A program made the position numbers and the translations under genes. From Pseudomonas sp. RSB 5.4 (lineage in GTDB: Bacteria; Pseudomonadota; Gammaproteobacteria; Pseudomonadales; Pseudomonadaceae), in assembly GCF_037126175.1 (NCBI RefSeq), contig NZ_CP146986.1, positions 4,225,001 through 4,289,000 on the forward strand: 64,000 nucleotides of DNA, read 5' to 3'. The notes beneath the pieces were generated by a model. The model saw only the letters and a list, made by a program, of their open reading frames with translations. It was not told where the DNA came from and ran no database searches. This document shows, piece after piece, positions 1 to 8,456 of this stretch. Within the stretch, counting starts at the first letter, position 1; each line of letters opens with the position of its first letter.

Positions 1-151
1 ACATGAATGTTTTCATTCTCTTCTCCAGTTTTTTCGTAAAATCCGCGCGGTCATGACAACTTCATGACCATTCGTTGCCGAAGGCACTCGACAACCATAG
101 CAAAGCGAGCCTGACTCAGAGCATCGCGATAATGATTTCAAAGGAGTGACC

Positions 152-718
152 ATGCGTTTTCTGCCTGGCCTGATCTGCCTGCTACCCCTTCTGAGCCCGC
201 TGGCTCACGCCGAACTGATTGATGACGTCAACGACCGTGGCGAGTTGCGCATAGCCCTTGAGGCTAATACACCGCCCTTCAATTTCAAGGACGGCGACAC
301 ACTCACGGGGTTCGAGGTCGAGCTTGGGCAACTGCTGGCCAACGAGCTGGATGTACGCGCCGACTTCATCGTCACCGACGACGCCGACCTGCTTCAGGGC
401 GTTGAGAGCGGCAAGTACGACGTTGCGCTCAATCACATAGCACTGACACCTGAACTCAAGGATCGTTTCGACTTCAGCGAGTCTTACGGCAAGGTCGACT
501 CGCAGCTATGGGCGAAGAAGGATGAGCAGCCACGGCCGATGGTACTGGTACAGACGTTGACCGAGGAAAAGCCGAAGGCGACCCCGGTGGAGCTGGCGAT
601 TCCGTTTCAGAAGGGCAACCCGGCGTTTCAGGCGAGCCTTGCGGGTGCGTTGCAGCGGATCAAGGCGGATGGGCGGTTGGCGGCGTTGTCCGAGAAGTGG
701 TTCACCGAACCCAAATAA
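152..718 (+). CDS. Short periplasmic solute-binding protein (amino-acid type)
   Basis: This 188-residue protein resembles the extracellular solute-binding proteins of polar amino-acid ABC transporters. It has a signal peptide ending near LSPLAHA, then the typical opening DRGELRIALEANTPPFNF and the stretch TLTGFEVELGQLLANEL. The end, GALQRIKADGRLAALSEKWF, is the usual family C-terminus. Family members are about 240-260 residues. Here the middle is shortened: after FDFSESYGKVDSQLW the chain moves quickly to the C-terminal helix, so much of lobe II seems to be missing. The start at 152 is chosen because AAGGAG lies at 141-146; an in-frame GTG at 146 is less likely. No permease or ATPase gene is adjacent, so it may be a lone binding or sensing protein. 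Confidence 0.8.
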   Translation: MRFLPGLICLLPLLSPLAHAELIDDVNDRGELRIALEANTPPFNFKDGDTLTGFEVELGQLLANELDVRADFIVTDDADLLQGVESGKYDVALNHIALTPELKDRFDFSESYGKVDSQLWAKKDEQPRPMVLVQTLTEEKPKATPVELAIPFQKGNPAFQASLAGALQRIKADGRLAALSEKWFTEPK

Positions 719-730
719 ACACACAAACCC

Positions 731-820
731 TGTGGGAGGGGGCTTGCTCCCGAAGGCGTCGTGTCAGGCAATACACAGGTTGGATGACCCGCCGCTTTCG
801 CGAGCAAGCCCGCTCCCACA
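731..820. repeat. REPIN (inverted REP pair)
   Basis: Two REP palindromes face each other: TGTGGGAGGGGGCTTGCTCC at 731 and CGCGAGCAAGCCCGCTCCCA ending near 820. They sit between a plus-strand and a minus-strand gene end and may act as a transcription or mRNA-stability boundary. Confidence 0.85.
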
Positions 821-837
821 TGGGTTTTGGGTGGCTT

Positions 838-1323
838 TCAGTCGAGTTGGGTCAGGGCGATTGCGGCCTCAGACAATTCGAGCTCACTGAACACCTGCAC
901 CCCGTGGCGTTTGAGCAGCGCCGCCGTAACGCCTTCTCCCGAGACCTTCACCCCACTGAACGTCCCGTCATAGGTCAGCAAATTCCCGCAGGAAGGACTG
1001 TTGGCCTTGAGCACCGCCACACGGATGCCGTGCTTTTGCACCAGCTCCAGCGCTTGCCGCGCACCATCGAGAAACTGCGCGCTGACGTCCTCGCCCTCGC
1101 TGGTGATCACCGCCGCTTGGCCATCGAGCACTTCCGCGCCCTGCCCACCCGGGATCTCCGCCGCTGCCCGCGGGGTTGGCAAACCGCCAGCTACTTCCGG
1201 ACACAGCGGTACCACGCGGCCCTCGGCGATCCACTGTTCGAGCAAATCGAACGGCCCGCTGGCCCCGCCGTCGTAACGCACGCGGTGGCCCAACAGGCAG
1301 CGGCTGACCAGAATCTTCTGCAT
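838..1323 (-). CDS. DUF523 family protein
   Basis: The 161-residue product starts MQKILVSRCLLGHRVRYDGG and carries the conserved cysteine motif KANSPSCG, both marks of the DUF523 (YbbK-like) family. The family's biochemical function is not established; the conserved cysteines suggest a redox or metal role. The start at 1323 is chosen over an in-frame codon at 1344 because it matches the family N-terminus and leaves only one base between this gene and the stop of the upstream oxygenase gene at 1325. The two genes probably form an operon. Confidence 0.85.
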   Translation of the reverse strand: MQKILVSRCLLGHRVRYDGGASGPFDLLEQWIAEGRVVPLCPEVAGGLPTPRAAAEIPGGQGAEVLDGQAAVITSEGEDVSAQFLDGARQALELVQKHGIRVAVLKANSPSCGNLLTYDGTFSGVKVSGEGVTAALLKRHGVQVFSELELSEAAIALTQLD

Positions 1324-1324
1324 A

Positions 1325-1957
1325 TCAGAACGGCTCGTTGCCACGGCGACGGAACCAGCCGGTCAGCGACAGGCGTTCGCGGTGCGCCGGCAGCACTTCA
1401 TGCGGCACCTCGCCGGAGAGGAACACCACCAGACAGCCGCCGGTGGGTTGCACGTCGTGGACGCGCTCATCGTCCAGGTACATGCGCAGCTGACCACCGT
1501 CTTCCGGCAACCACGCGTCATTGAGGTAGACCACCGCCGAAACCATGCGCCGGTCATCGTCGCGAAAACGGTCGACGTGCTTGCGGTAAAACGCGCCCGG
1601 CGGATACAGGGCGAAATGGCATTCGAAATCCTCAAGCCCGAGGAACAGCCCACGATTGAGCGCCTCGCGCAGACTGTCCATCAGGCTCAGATAACGGTCG
1701 CTGGCCTCGGCCTGGCCCGGGTCGATCCACTGGATGTGGTCGCCGCGAATGCCCTCGCGAATCTCCGAAAACGGCCCACGGCCTACCCCCGCCGGCGCCA
1801 GTTCACCCTCGGCCTCACGTTTGCGGCACTCGGCCGCCAGCTCACGGGTCAAACCCGCGGGCAGGAAAATGTTCTGCTGCGACCAGCCATGTTCGGCCAG
1901 GTCGTCGACGATACGTAACAGCAGCGGGTGTTCAGAGGATATTTGCATGGCGCGCAT
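1325..1957 (-). CDS. 2OG-Fe(II) oxygenase, prolyl-4-hydroxylase type (PPHD-like)
   Basis: The protein has up to 210 residues and a double-stranded beta-helix iron/2-oxoglutarate oxygenase domain. The iron ligands are visible as the HxD of FYRKHVDRF and the distal His of GEVPHEVLPAH. The 2OG-binding Arg lies in RLSLTGWFRRR. The sequence resembles the Pseudomonas prolyl hydroxylase PPHD, which modifies a proline of elongation factor Tu. In P. aeruginosa the PPHD gene also lies near hacB and the spu locus, as I remember it, which supports the match. The start may be 1957 or 1948 (MQISSE); neither has a clear Shine-Dalgarno sequence. It lies one base from the DUF523 gene. Confidence 0.85.
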   Translation of the reverse strand: MRAMQISSEHPLLLRIVDDLAEHGWSQQNIFLPAGLTRELAAECRKREAEGELAPAGVGRGPFSEIREGIRGDHIQWIDPGQAEASDRYLSLMDSLREALNRGLFLGLEDFECHFALYPPGAFYRKHVDRFRDDDRRMVSAVVYLNDAWLPEDGGQLRMYLDDERVHDVQPTGGCLVVFLSGEVPHEVLPAHRERLSLTGWFRRRGNEPF

Positions 1958-2065
1958 AGTATGCCGGCGGCAAGAAATCCGACAGAGCCACGCAGCGGCT
2001 TGCTACGAATTCTCGACAAGTCCCGGCACCGCACGGAGAATAGTCCGCTGCTGACAGGAGTCCCT

Positions 2066-2818
2066 ATGCGCCGTTTGCTTTTTTCACTGTTGATGTTCTG
2101 CGTTTTGCCCGCCTGGGCGGACGGCCACGATCAGTTGTACAAGATCGCCGGCTGGCCAGATCAACGTGCGCATTTCAATGATGCCCTGAGTGCCGCGCAG
2201 CAGCGCTACCAGAACAACCTGCCGCCAGCGGTGTTTCAAGCCCTGGTCAACAACAGCAACCAGCGCTTCGCCCCCCAGGCCATGGATCAGCGTGCCGAAG
2301 CGCAACTGCGCCAGCACCTTGCCGATCCACAACCGGCGCTGACGTTCTTTCAATCGCCGCTGGGCAAGAAAATCGTCGCTGCTGAATTGCTCGCCACCCG
2401 TCGCGATCAGCTGGCGAAAAACGCCAAGGGCCTGCCGAAGATGCAGGCCAGCGATAGCCGCCTGCTGATCATCGGCCATTTGGCCCAAGCGCTGCCGGCA
2501 CGCGAGGCCGGCGCCGAAGTCAGCCTGGCGATCGCCGGGGTGGCGGCGGACAGTTTGAGTTCGATGATTCCCGGCCTGCTTGGCGGCGGTCAGGCACAGG
2601 GCATGCTGAACGGTCAGCGCCAGCGCCTGATGGAGCAGATCGGCGCCGACTTGAACAACACGCTGCTCTACGTTTATCGCGATCTGTCGGATGACGAACT
2701 GGAGCAGTTCGCGACCTTTGCCGAATCCAGCGAGGGCAAGGCGTATTACCAGGCGGCGCTGGCGGCGATCCGGGCGGGTTTGGCGGTGGGGCAAAGCTCC
2801 TCGAACCTCAGCCAGTGA
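2066..2818 (+). CDS. Secreted DUF2059-containing protein
   Basis: This 250-residue protein begins with a signal peptide (MRRLLFSLLMFCVLPAWA). The C-terminal part contains YRDLSDDELEQFATFAES followed by SEGKAYYQA, the signature of DUF2059, a helical domain of envelope proteins with unknown function. A weaker copy of the same pattern occurs earlier (QPALTFFQSPLGKKI), which suggests two related helical repeats. The start at 2066 follows CAGGAG at 2055-2060; a longer open frame reaches back to 1928 but overlaps the divergent oxygenase start and lacks a signal peptide. Its only close downstream neighbour is a REP pair. Confidence 0.75.
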   Translation: MRRLLFSLLMFCVLPAWADGHDQLYKIAGWPDQRAHFNDALSAAQQRYQNNLPPAVFQALVNNSNQRFAPQAMDQRAEAQLRQHLADPQPALTFFQSPLGKKIVAAELLATRRDQLAKNAKGLPKMQASDSRLLIIGHLAQALPAREAGAEVSLAIAGVAADSLSSMIPGLLGGGQAQGMLNGQRQRLMEQIGADLNNTLLYVYRDLSDDELEQFATFAESSEGKAYYQAALAAIRAGLAVGQSSSNLSQ

Positions 2819-2830
2819 TCTTCATCGCCT

Positions 2831-2912
2831 GACCGGCCGCCTTCGCGAGCAAGCCCGCTCCCACAGGTGATCGCGGTCTCCTGTGGGAGCGGGCTTGCTC
2901 GCGAAGAGGCCC
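2831..2912. repeat. REPIN
   Basis: An inverted pair of REP units (CTTCGCGAGCAAGCCCGCTC and its mirror GAGCGGGCTTGCTCGCGAAG) separates two convergent genes. Confidence 0.85.
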
Positions 2913-2921
2913 TTACAAACA

Positions 2922-3869
2922 CTACAAATTTCTGCCCCTGATCCGCTTGTTCAGAAACTCGAAATACTCCTCGCGCATTTCCAGCGTCTCATTCGCCAGA
3001 TGATGCCGCGCCTCCGGCAGCAACAGAATCTGCGGCCGGTCGAACTTCCACTTCAGCACCTGCAAGTTGTGCTGCCAGTCCACGGTCATGTCCGCCTGCC
3101 CCTGAATGATCAGCGGCCGTCGCGGACTTTTTTTCGCGTGTTCCACACGGATGATCCAGCGCGACAGCGCACCGACCCACGCCGTCGGCAAACGTTTTGG
3201 CTGTAACGGATCGGTCTGCAGGAACGGCAGGAAATCCGGGTCGTTGGAGTTCTCGCTGAAGCGCCGGGTGACGCCCCGCACGAAAGGCCTCAGCAAGTAA
3301 TAACTGAGCTGCGACCAGCCCCAGGCGCGCGGACGTACCAGCGGCGCCAGCAGAATCAACTGGCCCTGCGCCGGACTGTTCTCGCCATGGTTGAGCACAT
3401 GATCGACGACGATCGCGCCGCCAGTGCTTTGTCCGCACAGGTGCCAGGGCTGCGGCAGGGCAATCGAACTGGCTTCGGCGAACAACGCCTGCAACGTGTC
3501 CTGATATTCGGAGAAGTCGCGGATGCTCGCCCGCGGCCCACTCGACAAACCATGGCCCGGCAAGTCGCAGGCGATGACGGCAAAATCCTGATCCAGCGCC
3601 CACTCGATCACATGCCGATACAGCCCGGTGTGATCGTAAAAACCGTGCAGCAGAAACAGCGTGCCCTTGACCTTCTCCGGCCACCAGCAATGGCTGACCA
3701 GCTCATAACCGTCCACCTCGAACCGGCCCATGCCGCGCCAGACATCGCGCTCGGAAAAGTCGGTTTTATAGAACTGCTGATACGCCTTGGCCTCGTCCGA
3801 CAACGGCTGCCACTGGGCCAAAGGCTTGAGGCTGGCGCGTAAATGATCGGCATCGAAAGTGTCAGGCAT
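2922..3869 (-). CDS. Alpha/beta hydrolase (lysophospholipase/monoacylglycerol lipase type)
   Basis: The product is a 315-residue serine hydrolase of the 'serine aminopeptidase S33 / PldB' kind. The oxyanion-hole segment is FLLHGFYDHTGLYRH. The nucleophile Ser148 sits in the elbow LCGQSTGGAIV. A late His in EARHHLANE completes a likely Ser-Asp-His triad, with the acid probably in GQADMTVDW. There is no signal peptide, so it should be cytoplasmic or membrane-peripheral. The substrate is probably a lysophospholipid or other acyl ester, but this cannot be fixed from sequence. The gene stands alone, divergent from the thioredoxin-like gene at 3969. Confidence 0.85.
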   Translation of the reverse strand: MPDTFDADHLRASLKPLAQWQPLSDEAKAYQQFYKTDFSERDVWRGMGRFEVDGYELVSHCWWPEKVKGTLFLLHGFYDHTGLYRHVIEWALDQDFAVIACDLPGHGLSSGPRASIRDFSEYQDTLQALFAEASSIALPQPWHLCGQSTGGAIVVDHVLNHGENSPAQGQLILLAPLVRPRAWGWSQLSYYLLRPFVRGVTRRFSENSNDPDFLPFLQTDPLQPKRLPTAWVGALSRWIIRVEHAKKSPRRPLIIQGQADMTVDWQHNLQVLKWKFDRPQILLLPEARHHLANETLEMREEYFEFLNKRIRGRNL

Positions 3870-3968
3870 GCGGGTATTCCAAAGCGGTAAACAGACTTTA
3901 TCGGCCTGCGATATTCATCTGTTGCGGCAAGCATGGCAAGCTAGCCCACCTCTTCGGGAACGAAAACC

Positions 3969-4547
3969 ATGCGCTCGCCCTACCGCACCGCACTGTTTGC
4001 CAGCCTGCTCGCGCTTGTGTGTGCCGGGGTGCTGTGGGCGGCGTATGACTGGTTTCAGGGGCGTTATCTGCGCGCGTTCAGTCAGCACACGGCGGTGTTT
4101 TCCGGTGATCCGTTGCGCCTGCCGGATGAACTGGCCGGCCCCGGCAAAATTCGTCTGGTGCATTTCTGGGACCCGGCTTGCCCATGTAACGTCGGCAATC
4201 AACAGCACCTGACAGAAATGGTCGAACAGTTCGGCCCGCGCGGCGTGGAATTCTTCGCCGTGCAGCGCGCCGGCTCCCACGGTCAGTTGCCCACCACCCT
4301 GAGCAACCTGAAAACCATCACGGTGCTGCCCGGCTCCGAGCAGATCCCGGCCAGCCCCGCCGTGGCGATCTGGGATCGCAGCGGCAAACTGGCGTACTTC
4401 GGCCCGTACAGCGAAGGGCTGACCTGCAACTCCAGCAACAGCTTCATCGAACCGATCCTCAACGCGCTGATGGATGATCGCCCGGTCAGCGCTACGCATA
4501 CTCTGGCGGTCGGTTGTTATTGCCCGTGGCCGGTGGTGGTGCAGTAA
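3969..4547 (+). CDS. Membrane-anchored thioredoxin-like protein (DUF6436 type)
   Basis: This 192-residue protein has one N-terminal membrane segment (about residues 7-26) followed by a thioredoxin-like domain facing the periplasm. The active-site region reads HFWDPACPCNVGN, so the motif is C71-P-C73 with a single residue between the cysteines instead of the usual CxxC. Later regions ASPAVAIWDRSGKLAYFGPY match the cis-Pro strand and following sheet of thioredoxin folds. Extra cysteines occur near the end (GLTCNSS, VGCYCPW). The start at 3969 gives the membrane anchor. A periplasmic thiol-redox role is inferred. The acylase gene follows after about 100 bases. Confidence 0.7.
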   Translation: MRSPYRTALFASLLALVCAGVLWAAYDWFQGRYLRAFSQHTAVFSGDPLRLPDELAGPGKIRLVHFWDPACPCNVGNQQHLTEMVEQFGPRGVEFFAVQRAGSHGQLPTTLSNLKTITVLPGSEQIPASPAVAIWDRSGKLAYFGPYSEGLTCNSSNSFIEPILNALMDDRPVSATHTLAVGCYCPWPVVVQ

Positions 4548-4649
4548 GGCATTCCGGACTTTTCAAGGACAGCGATGCACGGCACGGAAGGTCTGTGCTA
4601 ATTGTTTGCAGCCCGACGGGCGGCAATCCCGCATGCACAAGGAGTCACC

Positions 4650-7061
4650 ATGAAACGCGTCTTCACCGTTCTTGCCTTGCTCATCGTTATCCTGCTCATC
4701 GCCATCGGCGGTTACGTCTACAGCAAGCAACCGACGCGTCAGGGTCAGGTGGAGCTGCGCAATCTGCAGGGCTCGGTGACCGTGCGCTATGACGATCGCG
4801 GGGTGCCGCACATTCGTGCCGAGAACGAAACCGATCTGTATCGCGCCCTCGGCTACGTGCATGCCCAGGACCGACTGTTCCAGATGGAAGCCATGCGCCG
4901 CCTGGCCCGCGGCGAGCTGGCCGAAGTGCTGGGGCCGAAGCTGCTCGACACCGACAAACTGTTCCGCAGCCTGCGCATCCGCGAACGCGCCGCCAGTTAT
5001 GTCGCCAGTCTCGATAAGCAGTCAGCGGCGTGGAAGGCCCTGCAAGCCTATCTGGACGGCATCAATCAATATCAGGACAGCCACGCCGCACCGGTCGAGT
5101 TCGACGTGCTGGGCATCCCCAAGCGGCCGTTCACCGCCGAAGACAGCATCAGCGTCGCCGGTTACATGGCCTACAGTTTTGCGGCGGCGTTTCGCACCGA
5201 GCCGTTGCTGACCTACGTGCGCGATCAACTCGGCGCCGATTACCTCAACGTCTTCGACCTCGACTGGCAGCCCAAAGGCGTGCTCGCCAAAGGTCGCGCC
5301 AACAAGACCCCGGCCCTCGCCGCCGGCGACTGGAAAGATCTCAACGCCCTCGCCCGTCTCAGCGAGCAGGCGCTGATTGAAAACGGCCTGCCGCAATTCG
5401 AAGGCAGCAACGCCTGGGTGATTGCCGGCAGCCGCAGCCAGAGCGGCAAACCGCTACTGGCCGGTGATCCGCATATTCGCTTCTCGGTGCCGTCGGTGTG
5501 GTACGAGGCGCAACTGTCGGCGCCGGGGTTTGAGTTGTACGGCCATCATCAGGCGCTGGTGCCGTTTGCGTTCCTGGGGCACAACCTGGATTTCGGCTGG
5601 AGCCTGACCATGTTCCAGAACGACGATCTGGATCTGATTGCCGAGAAGGTCAACCCGGACAACCCGAATCAGGTCTGGTACCACGGCCAGTGGACCGATC
5701 TGGTCAGCACCCAGCAGCAGATCGCGGTGAAGGGCCAGGCGCCGGTGACGCTGACCTTGCGCCAGTCGCCCCATGGCCCGATCGTCAACGACGCCCTCGG
5801 CACTGCCGCCGGTAAAACGCCGATCGCCATGTGGTGGGCGTTCCTCGAAACGCCTAACCCGATCCTCGAAGGTTTCTACCAGCTCAACCGCGCCGACACC
5901 CTGGCCAAGGCCCGTGCGGCGGCAGCCAAGGTGCAGGCGCCGGGGCTGAACATCGTCTACGCCAACGCCAAGGGTGACATTGCCTGGTGGGCCTCGGCGC
6001 TGCTGCCCAAACGTCCGGCGGGCGTGCGCCCGGAGTTCATTCTCGACGGCAGCGGCAATCAGGCGGACAAGGACGGCTACTACCCGTTCAGCGCCAACCC
6101 GCAGGAAGAAAACCCGGCACGCGGTTACATCGTCTCGGCCAACTTCCAGCCGCTGTCGCCCACCGGCATGGCGATCCCCGGTTACTACAACCTCGCCGAT
6201 CGCGGGCAGCAGCTCAACCGTCAGCTCAGCGACAAGAGCGTGAAGTGGAGCAACGAGGCCAACCAGAAACTGCAACTGGGCACCACCACCGGTTACGGCC
6301 CGCGCACCCTGGCGCCGTTGCTGCCGGTGCTGCGGGAAGTGGTGAGTGATCCGGCCCAGCTGAAACTGGTCGAGCAACTGGCGCAGTGGCAAGGCGACTA
6401 TCCACTGGATTCGGTGAGCGCCACAGTGTTCAACCAGTTCCTCTACGACCTCGCCGATGCGGCGATGCGCGATGAGCTGGGCAACGACTTTTTCGAGACG
6501 CTGCTGTCGACCCGGGTGATCGACGCCGCCCTGCCGCGCCTGGCGGCGAATGCGGACTCTCCGTGGTGGGACAACCGCAACACACCGAACAAGGAGACCC
6601 GTGCCGACATCGTCAAAGCGGCGTGGCAGGCGAGCATGGCGCACCTGAAACAGACCCTCGGCGACAACCCGTCCGACTGGCAATGGGGCACGGCGCACAC
6701 CCTGACCCACGGTCATCCGTTGGGTCAGCAGAAGCCGCTGGATCACATCTTCAACGTCGGGCCGTTCGCCGCGCCGGGTAGCCACGAAGTGCCGAACAAC
6801 CTCTCGGCCAAGCTCGGCCCGGCGCCATGGCCGGTGACCTACGGGCCTTCGACGCGGCGGCTGGTCGACTTCGCCGACCCGGCGCACAGCCTGACCATCA
6901 ACCCGGTCGGCCAGAGCGGCGTGCCGTTCGACAGCCACTATGACGATCAGGCCGAGGCGTATGTCGACGGGATGTATGTGCAGGCGCACTTCAGCGAGGA
7001 AGAGGTGACGGCCAATACCCGGAGTACCTTGAAGCTGTTGCCGGCGCGGGCTGCGCGATAG
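4650..7061 (+). CDS. hacB: Penicillin/acyl-homoserine-lactone acylase family protein (HacB-like)
   Basis: This 803-residue Ntn-hydrolase precursor begins with a hydrophobic export segment (VLALLIVILLIAIGGYVYS). An alpha-chain region follows (RYDDRGVPHIRAENETDLY, YVHAQDRLFQMEAMRR). The autocatalytic cleavage site is at FEGSNAW, where Ser253 would become the beta-chain N-terminal nucleophile. The beta chain has GDPHIRFSVPSVWYEA and LGHNLDFGWSLTMFQND, typical of penicillin G amidases. Family members cleave the amide bond of penicillins or of long-chain acyl-homoserine lactones. The gene lies near the spu operon, as hacB does in P. aeruginosa (from memory), so HacB is the best name, but the substrate here is inferred. 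The start at 4650 follows AAGGAG at 4639-4644. Confidence 0.85.
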   Translation: MKRVFTVLALLIVILLIAIGGYVYSKQPTRQGQVELRNLQGSVTVRYDDRGVPHIRAENETDLYRALGYVHAQDRLFQMEAMRRLARGELAEVLGPKLLDTDKLFRSLRIRERAASYVASLDKQSAAWKALQAYLDGINQYQDSHAAPVEFDVLGIPKRPFTAEDSISVAGYMAYSFAAAFRTEPLLTYVRDQLGADYLNVFDLDWQPKGVLAKGRANKTPALAAGDWKDLNALARLSEQALIENGLPQFEGSNAWVIAGSRSQSGKPLLAGDPHIRFSVPSVWYEAQLSAPGFELYGHHQALVPFAFLGHNLDFGWSLTMFQNDDLDLIAEKVNPDNPNQVWYHGQWTDLVSTQQQIAVKGQAPVTLTLRQSPHGPIVNDALGTAAGKTPIAMWWAFLETPNPILEGFYQLNRADTLAKARAAAAKVQAPGLNIVYANAKGDIAWWASALLPKRPAGVRPEFILDGSGNQADKDGYYPFSANPQEENPARGYIVSANFQPLSPTGMAIPGYYNLADRGQQLNRQLSDKSVKWSNEANQKLQLGTTTGYGPRTLAPLLPVLREVVSDPAQLKLVEQLAQWQGDYPLDSVSATVFNQFLYDLADAAMRDELGNDFFETLLSTRVIDAALPRLAANADSPWWDNRNTPNKETRADIVKAAWQASMAHLKQTLGDNPSDWQWGTAHTLTHGHPLGQQKPLDHIFNVGPFAAPGSHEVPNNLSAKLGPAPWPVTYGPSTRRLVDFADPAHSLTINPVGQSGVPFDSHYDDQAEAYVDGMYVQAHFSEEEVTANTRSTLKLLPARAAR

Positions 7062-7082
7062 TTTTGTACTTTCTGCGCTGAA

Positions 7083-7154
7083 CCCTTCGCGAGCAAGCTC
7101 GCTCCCACAGGGGAGTGCATTTCAACTGTGGGAGCGAGCTTGCTCGCGAAGGGG
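7083..7154. repeat. REPIN
   Basis: Two REP units (CTTCGCGAGCAAGCTCGCTC and its mirror) lie in the convergent space after the acylase gene. Confidence 0.85.
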
Positions 7155-7176
7155 CCCTCAAGAACAACACTGGAAC

Positions 7177-8142
7177 TCAGAGCAGCACTGCAAAATTCAG
7201 CCGAAACTGCTGCGGCGTCACACCCAGTCGACGGTTGAACACACTGCGCATGTGCTGCGCATCGCGAAACCCGCACTGATAGGCCACGGTCTTCAGCGGT
7301 GCCGTGGTGCTTTCCAGCAGCAACCGCGCCGCGTCCACTCGCGCACTTTCGACGAACTCTGCCGGGGTGACCCGAGCCTCACGGGCGAACACCCGGGAGA
7401 AGTTGCGCGCACTCATGTTCGCCGCGTTCGCCAGATCGGCAATCGTCAAATCGCCGGTGAGGTTGGCCAACACATACAACTGCACCATCGCCACCGCTGA
7501 CGTCGGCTCCGCATGCGGCGTGAGGAACGGGCTGAACTGCGATTGCCCGCCCGAGCGCTGAGTGAACACCACCAGCCGCTTGGCCACGCTCAGCGCCACT
7601 TCAGCGCCGCAATCGCGGGCCAGCAGGTACAGCGAAAGATCAATCCCGGCGGTGACCCCGGCCGAGGTGTAGAGCGCACCGTCCTCGACGTACAGACGAT
7701 CGGCCTCGACTCGGGTCGATGGGCACAACTGCGCCAGGGCCTCGGCGTCGTTCCAGTGGGTCGTGACCGTGCGCCCTTCCAGCAGCCCCGCCCGCGCCAG
7801 CATGAACGCGCCGTTGCAGATCGAGCCGAAACGCCGTGCACGCGTGCAGGCCTCACGCAGCCAGGTGTCGAAAGGCTTGCCGAAATCCATGAACGGTAAC
7901 TGCGGCCCGCCGGCCACCAGCAGCAGGTCATAAGCATCGTGCGCTTCGCTGAAGTGTCGGTGAGCGCTGAGGTTCAGGCCATTGGAGCAAGCCATCGGCC
8001 CACGTTCGAGGCCAATCACCTCCAGCTGGTAGTGATCCTCGGGCGGCAGAAACCGGTTGGCCTCGGCGAACACATCCATCGGCCCGCTGACATCCAGCGC
8101 CTGCACGCCGGGGAATACCACGATGGCGATGGTTTTGTTCAT
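7177..8142 (-). CDS. GlxA-family transcriptional regulator (DJ-1/PfpI + AraC)
   Basis: This is a 321-residue regulator with an N-terminal DJ-1/PfpI-like sensor domain (AIVVFPGVQALDVSGPMDVF; cysteine elbow GSICNGAFMLARAG) and a C-terminal AraC-type DNA-binding domain with two helix-turn-helix units (ADLANAANMSARNFSRVFAR; VAYQCGFRDAQHMRSVFNRR). Such proteins usually act as activators that sense small metabolites. It is divergent from the HD-domain gene at 8457, with a REPIN in the 314-base gap, so that gene is a plausible target. Confidence 0.9.
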   Translation of the reverse strand: MNKTIAIVVFPGVQALDVSGPMDVFAEANRFLPPEDHYQLEVIGLERGPMACSNGLNLSAHRHFSEAHDAYDLLLVAGGPQLPFMDFGKPFDTWLREACTRARRFGSICNGAFMLARAGLLEGRTVTTHWNDAEALAQLCPSTRVEADRLYVEDGALYTSAGVTAGIDLSLYLLARDCGAEVALSVAKRLVVFTQRSGGQSQFSPFLTPHAEPTSAVAMVQLYVLANLTGDLTIADLANAANMSARNFSRVFAREARVTPAEFVESARVDAARLLLESTTAPLKTVAYQCGFRDAQHMRSVFNRRLGVTPQQFRLNFAVLL

Positions 8143-8456
8143 AAGCCTCCAATGTCCTCAATGCCCTGGCAAACACAAATCCCTGTGGGAGCGGGCTTGC
8201 TCGCGAAAGGGCCCTTACATTCAACTTATCTGTTGAATGACACACCGCTTTCGCGAGCAAGCCCGCTCCCACCTGGGCCGTGCCTGCCTTGTTGATTGAG
8301 CCAACCCTAGCCAATCCTCGTTCAACAAGCGAGATTGGCACGATTTGCAGGTCGATTGGCAAGGATCGCAGCCATGCGTTGATTGTCCGTTTAGTTTCTC
8401 GGGGAACAGACTTTGCCCATCAGCGCCACGACGGCGTTTTCGATGAGGATACCTTC
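8143..8456. promoter_or_regulatory. Divergent intergenic region with REPIN
   Basis: This 314-base gap between the GlxA-type regulator and the HD-domain gene holds a REPIN at 8183-8275 and about 180 bases of likely promoter DNA before 8457. The start at 8457 is preceded by GATGAGGAT. No operator could be assigned. Confidence 0.5.
8183..8275. repeat. REPIN
   Basis: Inverted REP pair (TGTGGGAGCGGGCTTGCTCG at about 8183; CGCGAGCAAGCCCGCTCCCA ending near 8271) inside the divergent gap. Confidence 0.85.

Noticed and set aside
731..820. CRISPR-like repeats
   Set aside because: The repeats are isolated inverted pairs at separate sites, not direct repeats with regular spacers, and no cas gene is present.
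5454..6989. 511-residue open frame antisense to the acylase gene
   Set aside because: It is a shadow of the GC-rich acylase codons, with Arg/Val/Gly-rich composition and no recognisable domain or ribosome site.
8336..8352. Sigma-54-like promoter TTGGCACGATTTGCAGG upstream of the HD-domain gene
   Set aside because: The GG and GC are eight bases apart instead of the required ten, so it does not fit the -24/-12 spacing.
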